A stretch of DNA of 64,000 nt from Saturnia japonica. Taxonomy: Eukaryota; Arthropoda; Insecta; Lepidoptera; Saturniidae. Position 1 is the first letter of the stretch. Every line of letters starts with the position of its first letter. This document shows positions 56,442 to 64,000 of this stretch, piece by piece. Below the pieces are notes generated by a model that was not told where the DNA came from, did no database searches, and was given only the letters and a program-made list of their open reading frames with translations. A program made the translations under genes and the position numbers. The DNA lies in contig CM065325.1 in assembly GCA_033032175.1 (NCBI GenBank), forward strand, positions 5,422,930-5,486,929, read 5' to 3'.

Positions 56442-59400
56442 CTGAAACAATGGCAAAACTTTATACCTAAGTACTGAGAGATACTTCATCAGGACACCTA
56501 CAATCTATACTTGTTAATATAATAAAGCGGAAGAGATTTTTTGTTTGTTTAAACACGCTAATCTCTGGAACTACCAGTCGGATTGGAAAACTTCTTTTTG
56601 TATATGACAGCCAGATTCACGAGCAATAGTGTAGATTATCTAACATGAGTCCATATCAATGAAAGTTATTACATCATAAATACAATTTTATGAAGATAAA
56701 GTTTGCCCTTTATAGCATATTATGTGGGCGCATAGTTTGGGAAATACTTAATGGAAAATTAAAATATTTCAACACTCGGCTCGGGTCTACGATTATAGCA
56801 TTAAGTACCGCTAACGAGCCTTATGAGTGTGACGCATAACCTTTGCAACCCGATAAAGATATTGTCTATTTTATTTTAGCTTTCTGCCTATGTAGACAAT
56901 TTTAGCAATGTCAAGTGGGGTCTATACTGATTTAAAATAATTGATCAGTGATTTCTTTTAAATTATACGCGGTTGAAACCGCGGGCACAACTAGTAGTAT
57001 TTTAACATGGAAACATGGATTAAAGAAAAAAAAATCTTTGTTTTTTTTTCCCTTAAATTACTTATAAATAATAATTTGAATAGGTACTTCATTACATAAA
57101 TTGTATACCAATAACTGGGCGACCGAGCTTCGCTCGGTGTTTTAAAGGCAAGCACCTATCTTGGAATGTAAAACATTATCTAAATACAAAGTTTCATCGA
57201 AATCGATGGAGCCGTTTCCGAGAAACCAATTAGATATATATATATACAAGGATTGCTCACTTAATATAATAAGATTAACATGGCATTAGATGATAAGCTT
57301 AAATATAATTAACTCAATTATACCTAACAGAGCTTGAAAGCTACTGAAAAAAATAATTTCAAAACTGGTTGGTGGTGTCCATGGTGGAACAAGTTTAAAA
57401 AAGGAAATATATTATGAAATATTATGAATATGAATAAATTATAAAATAATATTATGAAATATTAAACTAGCGTTTTTATGGAAAAAATTAACCAAAAATT
57501 TTTTTAATGAAATTATACATTTAATCAATCGAACTATGTACCATTATTATCTATACGCTTACGCCATTATATAGGTAGTTATTTGATTCCATTACTGAAA
57601 AATTTGTGGGAGCGAGAATAAATAAAATATTTGAAGGCGGTTTGGACAGCCTCATCGGGATTGAATTTTTTTAATTATCCAAATTCCGAAAAAAGTGGTA
57701 ATCTATTGGAGTAAGATCCGGGGAGTATGGTGGGTGTCGGAGACATTCCAACCGCAGTTCCTCTAACTTAGCGACCGTCTGTCGTAAAATATGGGGTCTA
57801 GAGTTGTCCTGAAACAGCAGTGGGTTAGAGTGATTGACCAGTCTCAGTTGTTTACGGTTAGCTTTTCCATCATGGTTTGTCATTGTTGTTAATACAGATC
57901 TGCCGTTATCGTCTGGCCAAATCTTAGGAAGCTGTAGTGTATGTCACCAGCACTGGTCTAGCATATACTCACAAGTACCTTTTTCTGAGTCAACTTACGC
58001 TTGGGACAGGATTTGGCTGGTTCTCCTGGGTTCAACCAATGTGATGAGTGTGTGGGGGTGATTAATACCACATCCACATTAAAAGGAAGGATCCTCCGAC
58101 CAGACGGGTGTTATGTCTGGCGGGCTACTGCCCAACGGTTGTTGTCGGGTTCTTGTATATATGTTCAATTGTTGGGTTAATTTTAATATCGCTTTTTAGG
58201 ATGCGTCGTATGTGGCGAGATAGATGTCGTAAAGGATCAATTTTTCGTCACAAGTAACAATACGATTCAAAATTCCCTCGTTATTGTTACGATTGAGTAA
58301 TAGTGATTGGGTAATGTAATGCAGCACTCAATGCATTCAGTCAATTCATGCGGTACCCATTTTTCGAACTTTTTCACTTTTCCAATTTCAAGTCAAGTGA
58401 TTTAAAATTGACTTATCACTCATTGTAAGCTACCTTCGATCTGACTCACATATGTTTTATATTTATGCTGATTCCGATATGCTATTCACCGTAGGGTTCA
58501 AATGGAAAACTATTTATTTTAGATGCGGAGAGTACCTGCTGCGTGTGTCTTGGTCGATTTCTTAGACAGAACTGATTTTGCCACCCCGCTTCCGATCTAT
58601 CCGCCCACGCTGCCCTCAACAGTGTGTACCGTTACCCCGCATAGTGACTAAGCGAGACTCACTACTATCATAGCGGGATGGCGAGAATATAGTATGCGCG
58701 TACTCTCCGCTTTCTCTTTATTGTTAAGATATTTACAACTTATTCTATTTACACTTATATTCTAGTACACTAGTTACTATTTTATAATGTCGCGAACACT
58801 CATATCGAAGCCTGTCGCTAACTCTGACGTGGTTTGCGATGGATCCGGTTGCACTATCTCTTTTAATTCTTCTTTATCAACTAGGGTCTCCGGCCGTCCA
58901 CGGGGTTTGTTTCGTAGATCAAAATTTCCAGAACGATAAACGTTGAAAAAAAAACGTACCGTGCTTTCTTTTACTGTAGCTTCCCCATGCACATTCATCT
59001 ATCATTAATCCTTCGAGCAGTTTCTATAGCGCTGATGTAACAGTCGAACTCATATTTATAAATAAAGCGATATTTTAAGTCTTCCATTATGTGAAGAGAA
59101 CAATGTCAAAGAAATATCAAATGATGCGAAAAGAAATGAATCACTCAATTCAAAACACAAATAAACAAGCCTAAATTTCAAATAAATTTGAGTTTTGGTT
59201 TGGAATTCCTAACCAAACACCAGATATTTGATATTTGATCAGAGTGGCCAGTTCAACAAAACGCCAATTTCATATGTAAGAACATAATAATTGGTTGTGG
59301 TGGACATGATATGGAAAATCTTGATACTAAAATATCACTTTGAGACGAAAGTATCTAGTGATTTGGCCGATGACATATTTCATACAAAGTACTTACCTAT

Positions 59401-61866
59401 AACGTTCATACTTCATTACAATTAACTGCAGTTCTTGTTTATAGAGTCGTGTCAACATATCAGAGTAGCAGTCCAACTCACTTAGCCGGAACATATTCCA
59501 GCGTAACTTATGGTCGAGTTCTTGATCAGCTAAAAATATATTAATACAATTTAATTTACAACCATATCATATATTTATTTTATTAAACTATTTTAAATAT
59601 AAAAAAAATAACCTAGTTTTCATTAAAGTTTTAGTTTAATTTAGATAATTTAATTAGTTTACTACAATAGGATAAACATAAGCTAAAAGTTGCTTCATTC
59701 AAAACTTTGAGAATACATTTTTTCCAATTAAAATTATATTTTTTTCTCGAAAGCTATTTTTTATATTAATTTCTCTTACATAACTTCAAAAAATAGGCTT
59801 CCCAAATGAATATTATTAATATTAATACTATATTCATTTATATATGAATTAGTTACTGTATTCTAAGTATTCACAGTACTAATACGGAAACAATTAGCAA
59901 GAGGTTTGTTAAATGTTGTATTTCCTTAACATTGTTGGACCGCTATAAGCGCGATCTTTCTTACGGTTTGCGGGACGCGGGGCGGCGGGTGTGCATGGAT
60001 ATACACGGTATTAGATTAAGCCTCAGATAAATTTACGTATGTTATCGCAAGTGTGATGGATATATAATGATAAATAAAATACTTTGGTATAAATTATATT
60101 GTTTTCTTGTTTGAATGGTAAGCAAAATAATACTAGTTTGAAGAAAAAAAATCAGCCAGGTAGCGAGTACAACTCGCGCTCTGGGGGTTCCGAACTGTTT
60201 ACATTACATACCATACATTATTGAACCTTCTTTTACATAAATATAGTTTGTATATTGTCTTTTTATTCTTATCTTTTATAATGTAGTGCCGTATCTTTTT
60301 GTTGTGTTAACCTAGCAACATGAATTTTTTACAGCAGCAATTTTAACTCTTAGTGTTTAACATTAATTTTAACTTAAAAGTGACCTTATAAAGACTAAAA
60401 TTTTTCTTTATTAGGTACGGGACCCTAAAATTAATATATTTTTAGAGTAATACCGATATACGATAATAATACTATTTGCTAATATATAATTTTTCAGCTC
60501 GCTTTCTGTATAATCGTCAACATCAATCTTGGTATTACGTATTATCTTTTTCAATGGCGATTTTATGACATCTGTAATATCATTCGAACAACTTTCAGAC
60601 ACTAACTTTTTGACAGAACTTAAAGACGCCAGTATCCTCTACAATAGCCTTATTTACATTAAAATCTTCATCTACAACAACTTAATTTAAACGTATTTAT
60701 CCATAAATAGAATATTACAATCCAATACACAATAAAAAATCACCTGAAAGCGCTGATTCCGCCTTTTTGAAATATATCGCTACATTAAGAAGCATTACTT
60801 TTGATTGACTTTTTAAAACGCAGCGTCGATAATTCCATCTTGGTAAAATTATCTAATGTGTAGCATTCACAAAGACAAAATCGCGAAAGCCCTAACATCT
60901 AATGCTGCCGACGGCCGACAACATATTAACATTACCCACTCATTGGTCGGTTTTGTCCCTCTCCCGCAACCCGCAAACATTAAGGAGGGTCGCGCTTACA
61001 GCGGTCCGGCTATAGTGAATTAATTTAGTCTTTTCATTGACAAGTAGAGCACGGAAATTCAAATATTGTTAAAATTATAATTATACTAAATGAGCCCGCG
61101 GCCGAGTGCACGCAAGGCGCGGCGGTCGCCCACCCATTATTTTAAAGACAAAATGTTTATTGTGGCTGATTCTTACATGATAGACATAATGTGCTATCAC
61201 TGAAATTTTGTCGGTCTTTTTAAGATCTACAATTACGTAGTACATTAATTTTATATATCTGTTATGGTGTACTCAGCGTAAACCATTTCAGGCGTTTTTT
61301 TTTTTAGATAATTTATCAATATCGTCACTACTTATCTGATATGTTACATTATCTAAAAAATTAATATATTCTATAACCCGGCCAGTTAAGGTAGTTATCA
61401 ATTTACAAAATACATGTAAGAACATATACGGACAGAGAGACGTTGAGTTTTATTATATGTATAGATATCTCTTCCTAGCCAATTTCGACTGCAGTGACTG
61501 AATTCCAACTAAAAACCCTGAGGTGTTTGGCTCGTAAATAACAATAATTTACGTACATCATTTTCGCTTTGAATTTATGAGCGCAATAAGCACACGTTAA
61601 GGAACCGTTTATAAAGTTGTATTATTTGAAGGCAGTTTATATTTCTGTTGGTCTAGCTTGAAATCGAGATAATGCCTTCTTTGAGTCTAAAATGCCTTTA
61701 CTTTTTCTAAAATTATACTATAATTATACCTTTAGAATAAACAATGAGCCAGTGCGGTATCTCTTCGAGCAGGTAAGGCGGTACAAGTGCAGGTACATAT
61801 GGACTGACTAAATAGCAGCCACCAACTAAACATGGATGTGCGTAGGTGGTTTGATGTGTTATTTCA
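56363..61866 (-). CDS. sav: Salvador, C-terminal exons (WW2 end and SARAH domain)
   Basis: Adaptor of the Hippo kinase pathway. In known homologues the SARAH domain binds Hippo/MST and the WW domains bind Warts-pathway partners. Three exons in matching phases: 61866-61730, 59529-59397, 56441-56363. The first gives EITHQTTYAHPC (end of WW2) and PPYLLEEIPHWLIVYSKA. The second gives the SARAH helix (DQELDHKLRWNMFRLSELDC, MLTRLYKQELQLIVMKYERY). The last gives SALLQEIERRRHVGHALTYH and a stop. The 5' exons lie beyond 64000. Introns of 2.2 and 2.95 kb hold a TIR element, a mariner and a Helitron. No disabling change is visible. Confidence 0.9.
56504..56994 (+). mobile_element. Helitron-like element
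   Basis: A|TCTATACTTGTTAATATAAT at the 5' end, CACGCTAATCTCTGGAACTA inside, and GGTTGAAACCGCGGGCACAACTAG|T at the 3' end with hairpin CGGTTGAAACCG. In the last intron of sav, antisense to it. Confidence 0.75.
57105..57260 (+). repeat. Short interspersed repeat with GC hairpin and AT microsatellite
   Basis: GACCGAGCTTCGCTCGGT forms a perfect hairpin. It is followed by TTTCATCGAAATCGATGGAG, a (TA)n run and AAGGATTGCTC. It looks like the 3' region of a non-LTR element or SINE. Confidence 0.45.
58050..58225 (-). repeat. Insert in mariner copy 2, related to 42440-42640
   Basis: Absent from mariner copy 1 at the same place. On the minus strand it reads ATCTATCTCGCCACATACGA, CGCATCCTA, ATATATACAAGAACCCGACA and AGCCCGCCAGAC, in the same order as 42440-42640. 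Confidence 0.6.
58424..58796. mobile_element. 373-bp unclassified insertion in mariner copy 2
   Basis: CACTCAT is duplicated at 58417-58423 and 58797-58803; mariner copy 1 has a single uninterrupted site. Inside, GCGGAGAGTAC (58519-58529 region) is inverted as GTACTCTCCGC (about 58699-58709). The ends themselves (TGTAAGC..., ...GTCGCGAA) are not clear TIRs or TG/CA LTR ends, so the class is unknown. Confidence 0.65.
59397..59529 (-). CDS. sav: sav exon with SARAH domain
   Basis: Acceptor TTTTTAG|CTG, donor TATAG|GTAAGT, 133 nt. Encodes the amphipathic helix pair of the SARAH domain. Confidence 0.9.
59937..61007. mobile_element. Non-autonomous TIR element, 1071 bp
   Basis: GGACCGCTATAAGCGCGATC at the left end is mirrored at the right end as GGACCGCTGTAAGCGCGACC (reverse complement), continuing through GTTTGCGGG for about 50 bp with mismatches. 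No transposase is seen; a 63-codon minus-strand frame inside (60411-60602) is unrecognised. Located in a sav intron. Confidence 0.65.
61085..61440 (-). mobile_element. Degraded Helitron-like fragment
   Basis: On the minus strand, AGCCACAATAAACATTTTGT, TTTACGCTGAGTACACCATA and AATTAATGTACTACGTAATT follow the order of the 28694-29195 family. GAGCCCGCGGCCGAG remains of the GC end. Ends not intact. Confidence 0.45.
61730..61866 (-). CDS. sav: sav exon with WW2 C-terminal half
   Basis: Acceptor TACATTTCAG|TGA, donor AAAG|GTATAA. The first base completes an Asn codon if the upstream exon ends AA. Contains YLLEEIPHWL, a hallmark of Salvador. Confidence 0.88.
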
Positions 61867-62090
61867 CTGAAATGTAAAGTTAAAGCTTACCTGAAGTATA
61901 ACTCATTTTCATTTAAATCTATTAATATTAATTATAAGTACTTAAACATTGCTACTTATACCTTCTTGTATTATATAATAATAATTAAGAAGTTTAATTA
62001 CTTTATAATTAATATCTTCAACATATTTGTACCATGTTACAAGGGACAATAATACCTCAGTTCAGTACTCAGTGTCAGCCTGAGGTGCTA

Positions 62091-62243
62091 TTAGACTGCA
62101 CGATCTGTCGCAGCCGATTTTTAGTGCGGGGGGCACAGCTGCAGAATCGAGCCAATAGCGACGCACGATCATGCGGCCGTGTCCCCCCCCCACCCCGCAC
62201 TGCCTTGTAACGAAAATCGGCTGCGATAGATCGTGCAATGTAA
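62091..62243. mobile_element. 153-bp MITE-like hairpin
   Basis: TTAGACTGCACGATCTGTCG...GCCGATTTT is mirrored by CGAAAATCGGCTGCGATAGA...TCGTGCAATGTAA, and GTGCGGGGGGCAC is mirrored by GTGTCC...CACCCCGCAC. Nearly the whole unit can fold on itself. Confidence 0.7.
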
Positions 62244-63308
62244 CAACTGTTTTTTAGGGTAGAGCGAAAGGAGCAGTTGCTCTAGGCGCCCGAAGGCAAT
62301 GGGCGCCAAAATCCGAATGACAATTACAAGCAAAAAAATTTTAACGTGAAAGCGTTGACGGTTTTACGTGATGCGCTCACAACGGCAAACCGTAATCATT
62401 TTATTTAAATATATTGAATTCAATATTGTTATTAATTGAGTCCATTTATTGTTTTTAAAATACTAGGTATATTTTATTGATAAATGGCGATATGGTATGC
62501 CTAATGTAAAAGGGTATGTGCCTCAGCTCCATACACGTGGAACCTACTTCAGAGAAATTATCCTTGGAACATAGTTATAGTGAAGCAAGCTTTGTGTAGC
62601 AGTTTAGATATAGTAGAATACGGTATGACATTTATTATGCAAGTCCTAGCCGGGACTCTCTATTAGGGATGTCGGAAAAGCAAATACTATCGATATTTTT
62701 ATTTAAAAAATTGCTAAATTTGTCGTATTGCTAATGGGTTTATAGATTTTTCCACACAAATTACACGAAACGTTTTATTTATCCATTCTATAGAAAAAAT
62801 TCGACACAACACTGGACATGACATACCTACAAAACAAAAATCCACTACAATGACCAATTATTTTATTTACGTGAATTGATTAGGTACCAAATTTAAAAGC
62901 AGCAAATCGAGTCGATCATAAACAAACAAACAGTAAAATGTATTTTTTTAATAATTAGGTGTAAAGAGTAGGTAATATTTTCAATCATAAGTACTTATAA
63001 ATTTTCGTTGTTGGACTGAAAAAATATCGATTTTAATATCAATACACCGATATATGGAATCATTAAATATGGCAACATCAAATATTTAATATCTATATTT
63101 TTTCAAGAAGCCTACTCGCTGGTCGTCTGGTAGAGATATGAACCGGTTCGAGAAAAACCCAAAAACAGTTTTTTTTTAACTGATAACTCCGGTTTTTTAG
63201 CAAAAACCGGTTTCAAACTAAGGGCGTATTGTTCGCGACTGAATGAAGCAAATAATCCCTTAACGACCAAAACCAAATTCACTTTATAAGCTCTGTATTA
63301 AAGCATAA
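62244..63308. other. Probable sav intron or upstream sequence, nothing recognised
   Basis: No WW-domain exon of sav is visible here. AT-rich with ATCGATATTTTT-type repeats. Confidence 0.35.
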
Positions 63309-63310
63309 TA

Positions 63311-64000
63311 TTAGGTCGTGCAAAAAGTGTTTTTGCATAACGTAGGTATACTTGTTGATAAGATATCTTTGGCTGTACTATTTATATCTGGCTGGTTTTG
63401 GTAACATTAAAACGGTTACATTGAAAATAAAAACTATTTTCCCGCTATTTTTTAAGCAGCGAAAAAAATTTGTGATGTTTATGGACCTAATGCAGTGTCA
63501 GTAAAAGTAGCACAAAGTTGGTTCAAAAGTTTTCAGTCCGGATAGTTTGATGTTAAAGATGCACCTCGCTCTGGTCGCCCTGTTCTGAATAAAATGGACG
63601 CCATTTTTTAAAAAGCGGAGTAAGATCGACATATCAGTAGTTAAGATGTAGCTGAAGAAATGGAAATTGATCACAAAACAAATTTTAACCCATTTAAAGG
63701 AAGCTGGCTATACCAAAAAGCTCGATTTTTGGGGCCACACGAGCTCACTGAAAGAAACCTAATGAACCGTGTACTAATTTGCGAAGTAATGAAACTGAGC
63801 CGTTTTAGAAGAGATTGATAACTGGCGATGAAAAGTGGATCACGTACGACAAGAACATGTGAAAAAGGTCGTGGTCTAAGGTCGGCCAGGCTTCACAGAC
63901 AGTGGCTAATCCTAAGCTAACTCGAAATAAGGTGATGCTGTGTGTATGGTGGGACTGCAAGGACATTGCCGCCCGGTAAAACCATCGATTCGGATGTTTA
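63311..64000 (+). mobile_element. mariner element (third family), cut by the window edge
   Basis: TA at 63309-63310, then TIR TTAGGTCGTGCAAAAAGTGT. A decayed transposase follows: AVSVKVAQSWFKSFQSG (HTH), FDVKDAPRSGRPVLNKMDA, and the first catalytic Asp in LITGDEKWITYDKN (about 63820), then NKVMLCVWWD. Several in-frame stops; the second and third catalytic residues lie beyond 64000. Confidence 0.8.

Larger units (their letters stand above)
57671..58998 (-). pseudogene. mariner transposase, copy 2 (degenerate, interrupted)
   Basis: N-terminal piece (58998-58804): VKESTVRFFFNVYRSGNFDL, RNKPRGRPETLVDKEELKEI, HTH-type. C-terminal piece (57883-57674): LLFQDNSRPHILRQTVAKLE with the second catalytic Asp and HPPYSPDLTPIDYHFFRNLD with the third. 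The middle is broken by two foreign insertions and stops. Dead copy. Confidence 0.72.
57448..59287 (-). mobile_element. mariner element, copy 2, carrying two insertions
   Basis: The 5' TIR (minus strand) TTATGTTCTTACATATGAAA begins at 59287 and is flanked by TA (59288-59289). The 3' TIR is diverged near 57448-57475 (ACTAGCGTTTTTATGG). Same family as 14504-15852. Subtracting the inserts at 58424-58796 and 58050-58225 leaves about 1280 bp. Confidence 0.75.

Noticed and set aside
63120..63240. AACCGGTT-rich inverted motifs suggesting another element end
   Set aside because: No matching partner end or target duplication could be identified in the window.

Overview
This window is eukaryotic: AT-rich, intron-bearing and dominated by transposable elements. 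It suggests an insect, most likely a moth or butterfly. Evidence is the protein similarity of the two recognised host genes to insect orthologues, short GT-AG introns, many Helitron-like insertions (5' TC, 3' CTAG, placed between A and T), several mariner copies with TA target duplications, and jockey/CR1/R1-type LINE remnants. No rRNA, convincing tRNA, CRISPR array or bacterial-style operon is visible.

Host genes. (1) mRpL9, mitochondrial ribosomal protein L9, lies on the minus strand at 41632-26035. All five coding exons can be assembled with consistent splice phases into 258 residues. Its introns are swollen by transposons. (2) The C-terminal half of salvador (sav), the Hippo-pathway scaffold, lies on the minus strand at 61866-56363. 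It carries the end of the second WW domain and the SARAH domain; upstream exons are outside the window. (3) A two-exon plus-strand gene at 47098-47635 encodes a 119-residue single-pass membrane protein that I do not recognise. (4) A plus-strand acidic, disordered 560-residue reading frame lies at 19331-21022. (5) The 3' end of another unrecognised plus-strand gene lies at 17218-17521.

Layout. 0-9 kb: gypsy integrase remnant, solo LTR, then a decayed BEL/Pao element (2487-9131) whose second LTR is inverted. 9-17 kb: a Helitron broken by a mariner, a second mariner that itself holds an 83-bp LINE tail, and a hAT-like non-autonomous element. 17-21 kb: two unrecognised genes. 21-26 kb: LINE remnants (jockey/CR1-like, R1-like). 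26-42 kb: mRpL9 with Helitrons, a TIR element and a young errantivirus-like Ty3/gypsy element. 43-46 kb: a 5'-truncated jockey-type LINE with a 12-bp target duplication. 47-49 kb: the small membrane-protein gene and hairpin or direct repeats. 49-52 kb: a hAT element with an 8-bp target duplication. 52-56 kb: two large inverted-repeat elements. 56-62 kb: sav 3' exons with a Helitron, a mariner (with two insertions of its own) and a TIR element in the introns. The window ends inside another mariner.

Most notable is the errantivirus-like element at 33465-38886. Its two 300-bp LTRs differ at about 6 positions, it has a 4-bp target duplication, a tRNA-Ser primer site and a purine tract. It encodes one uninterrupted 1110-residue polyprotein with Gag, protease and a complete-looking integrase but no reverse transcriptase or RNase H, so it may be a non-autonomous element mobilised in trans.
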